Source: Methanoprimaticola sp047501175
GTDB taxonomy: Archaea > Thermoplasmatota > Thermoplasmata > Methanomassiliicoccales > Methanomethylophilaceae
DNA length: 64,000 nucleotides
Direction: 5' to 3'
NCBI RefSeq assembly: GCF_047501175.1
Contig: NZ_JBEQWH010000002.1
Location: forward strand, 1-64,000
Within the stretch, counting starts at the first letter, position 1. Every line of letters starts with the position of its first letter. Made by a program: the position numbers and the translations under genes. The notes under the pieces were generated by a model. That model did no database searches. It was not told where the DNA came from and saw only the letters and a list, made by a program, of their open reading frames with translations. Positions 7,976 through 16,871 of this stretch are shown here, one piece after another.

Positions 7976-8685
7976 GGGGATGCACCCTTGGAGACGGAGA
8001 ATCCGTCGCATTCTATCGTCAGGCAGTCCCCGTCGCGGTCTGCGAGCTCTATCATCCACACGCCGTCCTTGCGGTACATCTCCAGGTATCTGCAGTATAT
8101 GGAGTCGGGGAACGGGGCAGGTCCCCGCACGCCTCTCAGGACTATGGAATAGGGGCTGTGTTTCCATCCCATGTGGACGGTATCGCCCTCCGTACGGCAT
8201 TCGTAACGATGTTCCAGCAGGGCATGTGCGAGCATCTCCGCATCCGCCCCGAGTCCCGGGACCTCCTCCAGGATGTGCCACGCCCATCTCCCGTAGGTCT
8301 CGTCGGCCTCATCTCTCAGAGGTCTCCGTATCCCGTCCAGGGCATTGCGGACTTCCGGTGAGCATACACCGAGGCAGAACAGGCGGGGGTCGGCCACGAG
8401 ATGGCGAACCTCCTCCGGGATACCATCGATCCTCGCGGAGACCCTCCTCTCGGCGATGGTTTTCGCGCACGAGACCACATCGTCGGACGTTGGGAGGGCG
8501 AGCGTCCGATCGGACCTCATCTCATATGAGAGATGCTCCAGCGCCTCCCCGTAGAGCGATAGGACGACCTCATCGTACAAATCCGGGTCGAAGACGGACG
8601 CCCTCGGGTCCGATCTCATGAACGGGAATTCCAGGCCGGATGCCCGGTCACACAGGTCGAACCATCTCCGGGTGAGTATCTTCAT
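7972..8685 (-). CDS. unrecognised protein, first of a pair (DUF4085-like?)
   Basis: 237 aa from MKILTRRWFDLCDRASG. The plan matches the next gene: a short N-terminal strand ending in a Trp, a helical middle (EEVRHLVADPRLFCLGVCSPEVRNAL, cited by position 95-120, similar to the RVEHPDLFAHGIVSPELHDAI region of the neighbour), and a beta-rich C-terminus. The two are probably divergent duplicates. Function unknown. Transcribed minus, 35 nt beyond the AbrB-PhoU gene, with which it could share a transcript. Confidence 0.6.
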   Translation of the reverse strand: MKILTRRWFDLCDRASGLEFPFMRSDPRASVFDPDLYDEVVLSLYGEALEHLSYEMRSDRTLALPTSDDVVSCAKTIAERRVSARIDGIPEEVRHLVADPRLFCLGVCSPEVRNALDGIRRPLRDEADETYGRWAWHILEEVPGLGADAEMLAHALLEHRYECRTEGDTVHMGWKHSPYSIVLRGVRGPAPFPDSIYCRYLEMYRKDGVWMIELADRDGDCLTIECDGFSVSKGASP

Positions 8686-8720
8686 CGGCACTGGACACCG
8701 TATGCCGCGTAGATAACCGT

Positions 8721-9716
8721 TCAGTCCATGGCCGAGTTTATTGCGATCTCCGCGATGTCCATGGAGTACTCGGCCACCCTCTTGACCGAACCGGCGATGA
8801 GCTCCGTGGCCATGGCGGGCTTCCCGCTCAGGGAATCGGCGAGGTCGCTGAGCTCGAGGGACCTCTTGACGAGCCTCTCCCCCCGCTCTATGCACCTGTT
8901 GGCCGCGTCCATGTCCTTGTTGGACCAGGTCCCGACCGAGTCCACCATGAGTGCGATGACGTCGCGCCCGGTGGCAATGATCTCCCTGTCCAGGTCGGTT
9001 GGGTCGTCGATCAGCGGTCTGAAGTTGGATGCCAGGAGGACGGCGTGGTCCCCGATCCTCTCGAGGGAGCGGCTGATGTACCCGCACCTGGAGATCTCGC
9101 ACAGGTCCAGCCCCATCCTGCGGGACAGGCCGGTGTCCCTCTGATGTATGTTCACCTGACGCGATATGAGCCAGTCTATCCTGTCCACCTCGCGGTCCCT
9201 GTCCACCATGGGGTCCAGGAGGGACACGTCGCCGTTCTCCAGACCGTCCATGATGTCGTTGAGCATGTTGCGGACAAGGACCTTCATCCTGTCCACGGAC
9301 TTGGCCGGCCTCATCTCCCCGCGGTCCATCAGGTCCTTGATCATGATGCTGGTGTCGCTCTCCTCCATGATCTCCAGGCCTATGGCGATCTGTGCGAAGG
9401 AGGACGCGGTGCTGGCCGCGAGGCTGGAGAGTCCGACATCCGAGTGAAGGATTATGGAGTCGTGGCCTGCGATGTAGGCGCCCACGAGCTTCCTGTAGAG
9501 GAAGTCCTTGTCCTCCACCCCGTCAGCCTCGATGGTCTTCGTGGACCCCTTGGGGGAGGTGCTCGTCCCGCCGGGATAGATGATCATGCTCCCGTCCGCC
9601 TGCGGCTGAAGCCCGACGGTGTCGTTCTTCTTCAGATTGACCGAATCCGCCCACTCCTTGGGGAGCGTGATCATGAACGACGAGCCGCCCGTTATCTGAA
9701 TCTTCCTTAGGTCCAT
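8721..9716 (-). CDS. AbrB/SpoVT-PhoU fusion regulator
   Basis: 331 aa. Residues 1-45 (MDLRKIQITGGSSFMITLPK...) form an AbrB/SpoVT swapped-hairpin DNA-binding domain. The rest is a two-bundle PhoU helical domain with repeated D-R-E-x-D-R-I-D-W metal-binding-type motifs and E-R-I-G-D-H. Proteins of this layout in archaea are thought to repress phosphate-uptake genes. ATG 9716 is used rather than 9755 because the TATA element (AATATATATTCC, about 9768-9776) places the transcript start after 9755. It is divergent from pstS across a 330-bp AT-rich regulatory region, which supports control of the pst operon (inference). Confidence 0.85.
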   Translation of the reverse strand: MDLRKIQITGGSSFMITLPKEWADSVNLKKNDTVGLQPQADGSMIIYPGGTSTSPKGSTKTIEADGVEDKDFLYRKLVGAYIAGHDSIILHSDVGLSSLAASTASSFAQIAIGLEIMEESDTSIMIKDLMDRGEMRPAKSVDRMKVLVRNMLNDIMDGLENGDVSLLDPMVDRDREVDRIDWLISRQVNIHQRDTGLSRRMGLDLCEISRCGYISRSLERIGDHAVLLASNFRPLIDDPTDLDREIIATGRDVIALMVDSVGTWSNKDMDAANRCIERGERLVKRSLELSDLADSLSGKPAMATELIAGSVKRVAEYSMDIAEIAINSAMD

Positions 9717-9759
9717 CTCTATCCAACCGTCTCCGTATGGAGTATGGGGTCGCAATGGG

Positions 9760-10050
9760 CAATGGAATATATATTATTCTGTGTCGAATATATACGATTG
9801 AAAATCCCGTAGGATTCGGATGTTCTTTTAACGAGATCGAGACATTTTTCTACGTTTATATCTCCTTAAAATAAGGTCCCTCTCGTAGATTGTTGCTGAT
9901 TTCCGTCGAATATGGCGAGATTCAGAAGCTTAAACTCAATATAATATATACAATATATTGAAATCTATATTTCTCTTTAGGAATCAATATAATAAATCGA
10001 GTAACTATATATTCAAAATACCAATAGCGTGTTTTCGAGGTGTAATAACC
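9760..10050. promoter_or_regulatory. divergent regulatory region of the phosphate operon
   Basis: A strongly AT-rich stretch between the AbrB-PhoU regulator and pstS. TCAATATA (9936-9943) and TATATTGA (9954-9961) form an inverted repeat. A TATA element for pstS is probably CTATATATTC at about 10004-10013. GAGGTG at about 10037-10042, 8 nt before the TTG, is the pstS SD. Several GAATATATA-like copies could bind a phosphate regulator. Confidence 0.65.
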
Positions 10051-10905
10051 TTGGACAACAAGATAATTGCAATCGCCGCAGTCGCGATCATCGTCATTGC
10101 AGCAGTCGGGATCTACATGGTCGCCGGCAACAATGACGGTGACAACACCGACGAAGGCGACAAGGTGTCTCTGACCATCGGTGGGTCCACCACTATTGAG
10201 CCCATCATGGGAGAGCTTGCCAAAGTGTACAGCGAGAAGAACAACAACGTCTCGATCAACGTCCTGGGAGGAGGTTCCGGTGTCGGAGCGTCCAACACTG
10301 CAAACGGTACATTCGACATCGGAATGTGCTCCAGGAACCTTAAGGCAAGCGAGGTCGAACTCGGACTCAAGGAGACCAAGATCGCTCTCGATGGAGTCGC
10401 AGTCATCGTCAACGGGGCCGGAGTGTCCGACCTCACCCTCGAGCAGATAGCCAAGATCTTCAGCGGAGAGATCACCAACTGGAACCAGGTCGGCGGAAAC
10501 GACAGGACCATCGCAGTCGTGATCAGGGATGACTCCTCCGGAACCCGCGAGTGCTTCGACACCGCCATGAAGGGCGCCGTCGACGGATGGACCGTGAAGT
10601 CCGGAGTCCCCGAGCAGAGCTCCACCAACGGTGTCATCAGCATGATCTCCAGCACCCCCGGGTCCATCGGATACGTCAGTATCGGTGCCCTGAAGGGAAT
10701 CACCTCTTCCAGCGTCGATGCCATCTCCGTCAACGGAGTCGAGGCCACCGAGGAGAACGTCCTCAACAAGACCTACGACATCCAGAGGGAGCTCGTCCTG
10801 TGCACCAAGGGAGATGCCACCGGGCCCGCAGCAGACTTCATCAACTGGATCCTCAGCGCCGAGGGACAGAAGATCATCGCCGAGGAGTTCGTTCCTCTGA
10901 GCTGA
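10051..10905 (+). CDS. pstS: phosphate ABC transporter substrate-binding protein
   Basis: 284 aa lipid- or membrane-anchored phosphate-binding protein. A hydrophobic N-terminal segment (IIAIAAVAIIVIAAVGIYMVA) is followed by GGSTTIEPIM, SGVGASNTANGTFDIGMCSR and RDDSSGTRE, the classic PstS phosphate contacts (S/T-T, S-G-T-R). There is no lipobox Cys, so the uncleaved anchor probably tethers it. The start is TTG: the longer in-frame ATG at 9958 would put the reading frame inside the promoter and has no SD, while TTG 10051 has GAGGTG 8 nt upstream and begins right at the anchor. First gene of pstS-CA-B-phoU. Confidence 0.93.
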   Translation: MDNKIIAIAAVAIIVIAAVGIYMVAGNNDGDNTDEGDKVSLTIGGSTTIEPIMGELAKVYSEKNNNVSINVLGGGSGVGASNTANGTFDIGMCSRNLKASEVELGLKETKIALDGVAVIVNGAGVSDLTLEQIAKIFSGEITNWNQVGGNDRTIAVVIRDDSSGTRECFDTAMKGAVDGWTVKSGVPEQSSTNGVISMISSTPGSIGYVSIGALKGITSSSVDAISVNGVEATEENVLNKTYDIQRELVLCTKGDATGPAADFINWILSAEGQKIIAEEFVPLS

Positions 10906-10925
10906 TTCACTGACAGGTGAATACC

Positions 10926-12944
10926 ATGGAAACGTATCAGCGCGGTCTTGCTAGGAGAGGAGTGGCGGACAGTGATCAGTTGATGAGGTACGTGCTCACC
11001 GCTGTTGCCAGCGCGGCCGTGCTGATCATCTTCCTCATAATCTTCTTCATAGCTTCGAACAGCGTCGATGCCCTGAAGGACATCGGCCTGTTCAACTTCC
11101 TCTTCGGCACCGAATGGGATTCCCATGCGGGGATCTACGGTGCCCTCCCGGTCATAACGGGAACCATCCTTGTCACACTGGGCGCGATCGCATTCGCTCT
11201 GCCCATCGGACTCGGGAGTGCCATCTTCATCTCGGAGGTCGCACCCGCCCGCTTCCGCAACATACTCAAGCCCATCTGCGAGATCTTCGCAGGGATCCCC
11301 TCGGTCGTCTACGGTTTCTTCGGACTCGTGGTCCTGGTGCCGTTCCTGAGGGAGACCTTCCCGGACCAGCTCCTGTACGGGTCGTCCTGGCTGGCCGGCT
11401 CCATACTGCTGGGCATAATGGCCCTGCCGACCATAATCTCGGTCTCGGAGGACGCCATACACTCCGTGCCCCAGTCCTACAGGGAGGCCTCCCTGGCCAT
11501 GGGCGCATCCAGATGGGAGACCACCATCAAGGTGATCGTGCCCGCCGCGATCTCCGGCATATCAAGCGCGGCCATCCTCGGTATCGGAAGGGCCATCGGA
11601 GAGACCATGGCGGTCATGATGGTCACCGGGAACACGCCGATCTTCCCCGACCCGATATGGAACATATTCTCCCTGCTGACGACGATAACCGGAACGTTGG
11701 CATCCGAGATGCCCGAGATCGTCGTGGGGAGCACGCACTACTCCGCGCTGTTCCTGCTCGCCCTCGTGCTGATGGCCATGGTCTTCATCATCAACCTGAT
11801 GGCACGCGCCATCATCAACAGGACCAAGAGGAGGCTCGGCGAGATGCCCGAGTCCAAGGGCGGCCTGATGGACAGGCTGTCCGAGCCGTTCACGAGGGTC
11901 TACGGGACACTGTGCGACTCGGCCGTCGGGAGGTTCCTCTCCGCGAAGAGGTCCGTCATTGTCAAGTCCTGCGTGCTGACCCTCGCCTTCGTCCTCGTAT
12001 GGATGATGTCCTCGCTCTTCATAGGGGACGTGTACTCGCTGGCGGCAGCCGCCGCGATCGTCGTCCTGTTCGCCGGGGTGAAGAAGGTGTTCTCGATAGT
12101 GGACTCCAAGGTCACCCAGAGGGTGGCCCACGGGGGACTCGCGATCATCATGGGGTTCGTGCTGTTCCTCCTGGTCGTGATCCTCGGGCACATCTTCGTC
12201 AACGGTCTCTCCGTGATCTCGTGGGACTTCCTCACCGGAGGCATAGAGTCCCAGGGACGCGAGGGAGGGATCTACCCTGCGATCATCGGTACCCTGCAGC
12301 TCATAGCCGGTACCGTCGCCATAGCCCTGCCGCTCGGGATAATCTCCGGGGTCTACCTCGCGGAGTACTCGAAGGACAACACCTTCACCAGGATCATCAG
12401 GGAAGCCATCGACATACTGAACGGGACCCCTTCGATCGTGTTCGGACTGTTCGGGTTCGCCGCCCTGGTCACCGCGGCGGGATTCGGATACTCCCTGATC
12501 GCCGGATGGATAACGCTGTCGATCATGATCCTCCCGGTCATCATCCGCACCACGGAGGAGTCGATCAGGGCCGTCCCCAGGGAGCTTCGCGAGGCATCCC
12601 TCGCGATGGGGGCCACGAAGTGGCAGACCACGGTCAAGGTGGTCCTTCCCGCGGCCTTCGGCGGTGTGATCACCGGGTCCATCCTCGCAATGGGCAGGGC
12701 CGCGGGGGAGACCGCGCCCATCATGTTCACCGCTGCGGTCGGTTTCAGCACCGCCGGTACCGCGGACAGCATATTCGACCCGGTCATGGCACTGCCCTTC
12801 CACCTGTACCACCTGGCCACCGAGGTGGCCGGTGCCACCGACATGCAGTACGGGACCGCATGCGTCCTGCTGATGATCGTCCTCTCGATGTTCCTCTTCG
12901 CATCCGTCCTCAGGGCATACTACAACAAGAAGATCAAATGGTGA
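10926..12944 (+). CDS. pstCA: fused PstC-PstA phosphate permease
   Basis: 672 aa, about twice the usual permease length. The first half (to about 290) is PstC-like and the second half (about 400-672) PstA-like; each carries the EAA-loop signature (SYREASLAMGAS-W-T and LREASLAMGATKW-T) that contacts the ATPase. A linker of about 110 residues with two extra hydrophobic helices joins them. The fusion would fix the two channel halves in one chain. ATG 10926 is preferred over GTG 10917 because AGGTGA lies 5 nt before it. The stop overlaps the pstB start. Confidence 0.93.
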   Translation: METYQRGLARRGVADSDQLMRYVLTAVASAAVLIIFLIIFFIASNSVDALKDIGLFNFLFGTEWDSHAGIYGALPVITGTILVTLGAIAFALPIGLGSAIFISEVAPARFRNILKPICEIFAGIPSVVYGFFGLVVLVPFLRETFPDQLLYGSSWLAGSILLGIMALPTIISVSEDAIHSVPQSYREASLAMGASRWETTIKVIVPAAISGISSAAILGIGRAIGETMAVMMVTGNTPIFPDPIWNIFSLLTTITGTLASEMPEIVVGSTHYSALFLLALVLMAMVFIINLMARAIINRTKRRLGEMPESKGGLMDRLSEPFTRVYGTLCDSAVGRFLSAKRSVIVKSCVLTLAFVLVWMMSSLFIGDVYSLAAAAAIVVLFAGVKKVFSIVDSKVTQRVAHGGLAIIMGFVLFLLVVILGHIFVNGLSVISWDFLTGGIESQGREGGIYPAIIGTLQLIAGTVAIALPLGIISGVYLAEYSKDNTFTRIIREAIDILNGTPSIVFGLFGFAALVTAAGFGYSLIAGWITLSIMILPVIIRTTEESIRAVPRELREASLAMGATKWQTTVKVVLPAAFGGVITGSILAMGRAAGETAPIMFTAAVGFSTAGTADSIFDPVMALPFHLYHLATEVAGATDMQYGTACVLLMIVLSMFLFASVLRAYYNKKIKW

Positions 12945-13870
12945 GTAAAGTGAGATTCAACCTCAGAAAGAACGATGGGGCCGCGCAGGAAGCGGTCCCG
13001 ACGGTCGGGGCGCCGGAGAACACGGCCCCCGACAACGTCAGCGGTCCCGCAGAGGACGCGAACTTCCTGGCATGGAAGAACAACGCCGACCCGATGGTCG
13101 CGAGGATCGACGAGGGGGACAGGTGCATAGACATCAGGAGCATCAACCTCTGGTACGGGAAGAAGCAGGCACTGTACGATGTGGACCTCCCGATTAAGAA
13201 GAACGCCATCACCGCGCTGATCGGCCCTTCGGGATGCGGCAAGTCCACGCTGCTCAGGTCGATCAACAGGATGAACGACCTCGTGGACGGCTGCAGGATC
13301 GAGGGGCAGATGCTCTTCCACGGGAGCGACCTCTACGATCCCAGCGTGGACCTCAACCAGCTGAGGTCGCGCATCGGGATGATCTTCCAGAAGCCCAATC
13401 CGTTCCCGATGACCATCAGGGAGAACATAACCTACGGGCCCAAGATCCACGGTATCAAGGACAAGAAGGAGCTCAACGAGATCGTGGAGCGCTGCCTCCA
13501 GCAGGCCGCGATATACGACGAGGTCGCAGACCGTCTCGACACCTCCGCCCTGGGACTCTCCGGAGGACAGCAGCAGAGGCTCTGCATAGCACGTGCCCTC
13601 TCCGTCAATCCGGAGGTCATCCTGATGGACGAGCCCACCTCCGCCCTGGACCCCATCGCGACGTCGAAGATAGAGGACCTCGCGATCCAGCTGAAGAAGG
13701 ACTACACCGTTGCGATCGTCACCCACAACATGCAACAGGCCTCCCGTATCAGCGACTACACCGGGTTCATGTACCTCGGCAAGATGATCGAGTTCAACGA
13801 GACCGAGCCGATGTTCAACAAGCCCGAGAAGGAGATGACCGAAAGATACCTCACAGGAAGGTTCGGGTGA
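12938..13870 (+). CDS. pstB: phosphate ABC transporter ATP-binding protein
   Basis: 310 aa. Walker A GPSGCGKST near residue 95, Q-loop FQKPNPFPM, signature LSGGQQQR near 206, Walker B VILMDEPTSALDP and H-loop THNM. The FQKPNPFP and SALDPI features are typical of PstB. About 55 residues precede the usual PstB start; they are rich in A, P, E and N and probably disordered. Starts 7 nt inside the pstCA coding end, in another frame. Confidence 0.96.
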   Translation: MVSKVRFNLRKNDGAAQEAVPTVGAPENTAPDNVSGPAEDANFLAWKNNADPMVARIDEGDRCIDIRSINLWYGKKQALYDVDLPIKKNAITALIGPSGCGKSTLLRSINRMNDLVDGCRIEGQMLFHGSDLYDPSVDLNQLRSRIGMIFQKPNPFPMTIRENITYGPKIHGIKDKKELNEIVERCLQQAAIYDEVADRLDTSALGLSGGQQQRLCIARALSVNPEVILMDEPTSALDPIATSKIEDLAIQLKKDYTVAIVTHNMQQASRISDYTGFMYLGKMIEFNETEPMFNKPEKEMTERYLTGRFG

Positions 13871-13875
13871 TACAG

Positions 13876-14523
13876 ATGCAGAGATTCGAAGACGATGTGG
13901 ATTCGGTGTTCAAGGACACCTGCGACATGGCCGACCTCGCGGCGGACATGCTCAAGCGCGCTGTCCGTGCGATAGTGGACGGGGATGTCGGCATGGCCGA
14001 GTCCGTGATAGCGGATCAGAGGAGGATAGACTCCTACGACGACTCGATAGAGGAGTCCGCCATCCGCATACTGACGATCTACCAGCCCACGGCGGTGGAC
14101 ACCAGGACGGTGGCGACCATCCTGAAGTCGATCACGCAGCTGGAGAGGATCGCCAAGTACAGCACGAACATCGCGAACGCGACCAAGTACCTCAGCGACA
14201 AGCCGTCGTTCGAGGTGGTGGACCTCATAACCCCTGTGGGGGACACGGCCATGAGGCTGGTGGACCTCGTCATCGGGGGGTTCAAGGACCGCTCGGTCGA
14301 GGGATTCCCGAGGATCACCGAGATCGACGATTCCCTGGACGATGCGATGGTCGTCAGCATATCGAGGGTGGTGGAGTTCATCAACACCCACGAGAACAGC
14401 GCGGACGTGTGCACATACTACATCTCCGTCCTGAAGTTCCTCGAGCGCGTGGGGGACCACGCGTGCAAGATGGCCGAGAAGGTCTGCTTCATGGTCACCG
14501 GGAAGCGTGCGACCATAAGGTGA
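13876..14523 (+). CDS. phoU: PhoU phosphate-signalling protein
   Basis: 215 aa. Two three-helix PhoU repeats with E/D-x-x-x-D metal-binding motifs (DQRRIDSYDDSIEE; a matching ERIAKYSTNIA and ERVGDHACKMAE). No DNA-binding domain, unlike the AbrB-PhoU protein at 8721-9716, so the locus carries two PhoU forms: a plain one in the operon and a DNA-binding one divergent from it. The ATG at 13876 lies 5 nt after pstB; a GTG at 13867 is a possible alternative start. A strong hairpin follows the stop. Confidence 0.92.
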   Translation: MQRFEDDVDSVFKDTCDMADLAADMLKRAVRAIVDGDVGMAESVIADQRRIDSYDDSIEESAIRILTIYQPTAVDTRTVATILKSITQLERIAKYSTNIANATKYLSDKPSFEVVDLITPVGDTAMRLVDLVIGGFKDRSVEGFPRITEIDDSLDDAMVVSISRVVEFINTHENSADVCTYYISVLKFLERVGDHACKMAEKVCFMVTGKRATIR

Positions 14524-14527
14524 ACGC

Positions 14528-14547
14528 CCGGGGGGTCATCCCCCCGG
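14528..14547. terminator. hairpin terminator after phoU
   Basis: CCGGGGGG (14528-14535) and CCCCCCGG (14540-14547) form a perfect 8-bp stem with loop TCAT, 4 nt after the phoU stop and before the convergent gene ending at 14561. Confidence 0.7.
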
Positions 14548-14560
14548 TAAAACGATTTGC

Positions 14561-15130
14561 TCAGGATACGAAGGTATCCTTCTTCACGAACATCAGAACG
14601 GTCATCACCAGTCCGATGGCGAACAGGGGGATGCCGAGCGATGCGAACATCGTGAATGCGCAGATCCCCAGGCACATCACCGTGGACGCCGCGCACAGCA
14701 TGATGGAGACCTTCCAGTTCTCGCCCTTCCTGCACATGGCGAAGCATGCCACCGCGAGCACGCCGCTCACCGTCAGGCACGCCATGCTCAGGGTCATCAG
14801 CAGGGCCATGTCGGGCGTCCACGCGGGCATGATGGTCCATGCATCGATCCCGCTGATCTCGGACATCTGGTTCACCAGGTCCACGTACGTGGCCTCGTCG
14901 AGCCCGATGTACGTGACGACGTCCATCAGCCCGATTATGGTCGCGAATATCCCGTACACAAGGATCATCGGCGCCAGACCGAACCTGCCGGTCTTGGCCT
15001 GCGGCCTTTGGACATACGGATCTACATCGTCTCCCACCGTGGCCCCGCATCCGGGACAGAACGTGGCCCCTTCGGGCAGCGTCGCGCCGCACCGGGTGCA
15101 GAACGCGGGACTCTCGTCGTTGTTTCCCAT
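14561..15130 (-). CDS. zinc-ribbon membrane protein
   Basis: 189 aa. An N-terminal zinc ribbon (CTRCGATLPEGATFCPGCG, residues 11-29, Cx2C...Cx2C) is followed by four hydrophobic segments (about 50-75, 105-130, 135-155, 160-183). Between the first and second segments lies an acidic, probably extracytoplasmic loop. No enzymatic motif. Common layout among archaeal proteins of unknown function; two similar zinc-ribbon membrane proteins occur at 41938 and 60209. Transcribed alone. Confidence 0.75.
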   Translation of the reverse strand: MGNNDESPAFCTRCGATLPEGATFCPGCGATVGDDVDPYVQRPQAKTGRFGLAPMILVYGIFATIIGLMDVVTYIGLDEATYVDLVNQMSEISGIDAWTIMPAWTPDMALLMTLSMACLTVSGVLAVACFAMCRKGENWKVSIMLCAASTVMCLGICAFTMFASLGIPLFAIGLVMTVLMFVKKDTFVS

Positions 15131-15363
15131 GATTCGGGGATTTCACGGTTGCTATAAAAGGATGTCATGGATCGGTACGGATGTCGGGTAAGCATCCGTC
15201 GATCTACATGACTGCAGAGGATGACGGACCATACGGTTTCCAAGCTGGATGTATGTGATATCCTGGATGTAACTATTTACCCTTAATATCATAATAGCAT
15301 AATAGCCTGTAATATGTATACAAAAAGAATATAAATGGATGGATGATTCATTGACATGGTTAG
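15131..15363. promoter_or_regulatory. intergenic region with leaderless promoter of the HTH_10 regulator
   Basis: AT-rich. TATAAAT at about 15330-15336 lies some 30 nt upstream of ATG 15364, giving an almost leaderless transcript. Upstream there are direct ATAATAG repeats near 15290-15305. No gene is seen. Confidence 0.55.
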
Positions 15364-16028
15364 ATGCATTGCGTAAAGATTCTGCTGGACCGTTCTACGA
15401 TTCACGAGGAGCATCCATGCCACGCTATGCTTCCGCTTTCGCTGTTTGACGAGGAAGAGGGGGGGGGGCCAAGGTCAAAATTCAGGCATGTTCCATGCTT
15501 GATGCCGGTTCCGGTTACTCCATAATTCATATCACAGACCCGTCTGATTCCATGCCCACGGGGCACTACGAGTCCTCTCATGGGGAGTGCACGGTGTCCA
15601 AGGTCTCACGGACACAGTATCATGCATTCGTCCTCAATCGCAAGTGCATCCTGTCCACTCTGATCAATGAGTCCGGATGCTTCCTCTCGTCTGCGGTCCC
15701 GCGCACGGACACGCTCATAGAGTGGTCCATAATAGGCCCGAACAGTCCCAGCATCAACTCATTATTGAGGAACATGCGCGATGCAGGATACCAGTACGAG
15801 AAGGTCTCCAGCGAGGCCCTGGTGAGGGACACCGTCCTGACGTCCAAGCAGGACGAGTACTTCAACATAGCATTCGACCTGGGGTACTACAGCGTTCCCA
15901 AGAAGATCGGACTCGACGACCTCAGCAGGATCCTGGGCTGCTCCAAGTCGACCCTGAACGTGGTCCTGAGGAACGCGGAATACAACATATTCAGGTTCTA
16001 CAGGGACTCCTACCGCGGGACCGGATGA
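15364..16028 (+). pseudogene. HTH_10 (bacterio-opsin activator-like) regulator, frame broken at a G10 tract; probably phase-variable
   Basis: The C-terminal 50 residues (TSKQDEYFNIAFDLGYYSVP, then LDDLSRILGCSKSTLNVVLR) match the HTH_10 domain of bacterio-opsin activator-type archaeal regulators. An in-frame ATG before position 15495 exists only if the G tract at 15459-15468 is G11 (or G8). Then ATG 15364 reads MHCVKILLDRSTIHEEH, through GGG, into KVKIQACSMLDAGSGYSI and a complete 221-aa protein. With the G10 seen, the frame hits TAA soon after the tract. The internal ATG at 15495 would drop the first domain and has no SD. Either a slipped-strand OFF state, a true mutation, or a sequencing error. 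Labelled pseudogene only because this sequence is out of frame. Confidence 0.7.
15459..15468 (+). repeat. G10 homopolymer inside the regulator gene
   Basis: Ten consecutive G within the N-terminal coding region (after the DEEE codons). G11 or G8 restores the frame. Confidence 0.95.
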
Positions 16029-16286
16029 CGTGAACATGTTCGTGGTTTCGATTATAACCCCGCATCGCATGGTCAATATCAGAGGTCGATGGGATCCCTT
16101 TAGTCATGGGGGAGTCCGTGCGGCCGTTGACGCCACGGGACGGAGGGACATGGTGCCTCCCGTGATTGGCCCTGTCCGGATGTCGCTGTGAGGGACGGAC
16201 GGTACGGGGCGGTCAAACAATTGACGGGCCTGGATTTCTTGTTTTCCTCCGGGTCCGTCGAACCCATGGTCATGCGGAAGGTCGCA

Positions 16287-16385
16287 CCCATCCTCTCCGT
16301 TAACGTTGATTCGGTGCAGTATAACGATTTCACAAGTCTTGATTTGGTGCAATTTTTCCATTTCGTTAACGTTGATTTGGTGCAA
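16287..16385 (-). repeat. three tandem 33-bp units
   Basis: Units at 16353-16385, 16320-16352 and 16287-16319 each begin (minus strand) with T/CTGCACCRAATCAA. Units 1 and 3 share a further AACGTTAACG. On the minus strand each encodes an 11-residue peptide of the form LHQINVNEMEK, in the open frame 16104-16589. The 33-bp period is a multiple of 3, as expected of coding repeats, but the host frame is unproven. Confidence 0.75.
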
Positions 16386-16713
16386 TTGTATATTTGTATC
16401 ACATACCGTCAGGCATGGTGAAGATCGAGCTGGAGCGCCGACCTTCCCCTCATTGGTGGCACGGAGTGCCGCCCTGACGGCCTCCGCCTCCAGGAAACGG
16501 TCCAGTTCCGCTATGAAACGACCTTCCGCTCCATTGTCCCTCTGCCAATTCCTTTTAGAACCTGTTCCCTTCCTGCTCATGACGGCCACCCTACGGCCGT
16601 CCGTCTCCTGCCCCTCGAAAGGCCATTGCCGTGGCCAGGCAGGGGGCGTTTCTTCGATACTCGGATCGCTTCAGAGACGGACTTCCATCATTCCTTTTAG
16701 TGATTGAATTATA

Positions 16714-16736
16714 ATCAATCAGCTTTGCTGATTGAT
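16714..16736. terminator. perfect 10-bp hairpin
   Basis: ATCAATCAGC (16714-16723) and GCTGATTGAT (16727-16736) with loop TTT. Lies amid TATA-like sequence; could be a terminator or an operator. Confidence 0.4.
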
Positions 16737-16871
16737 ATATATTCAATATCATAAAGGTTTGCAAAAATACCACAGACTTTTTGAAGAAACAACCAGATTG
16801 AATTACAGGATCGAAGAATTAGGAAGCGCACTAGTCCTCGGCATCATTATATATGTATTCATCATGCGGTG

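Noticed and set aside
9958..10050. Upstream ATG start for pstS
   Set aside because: It lies before the likely TATA box and has no SD; the TTG at 10051 has a clear SD and starts at the membrane anchor.
16104..16589. 161-aa minus-strand gene
   Set aside because: Start region looks plausible but no homology is recognised and the second half reads as non-coding; described as part of the intergenic region instead.
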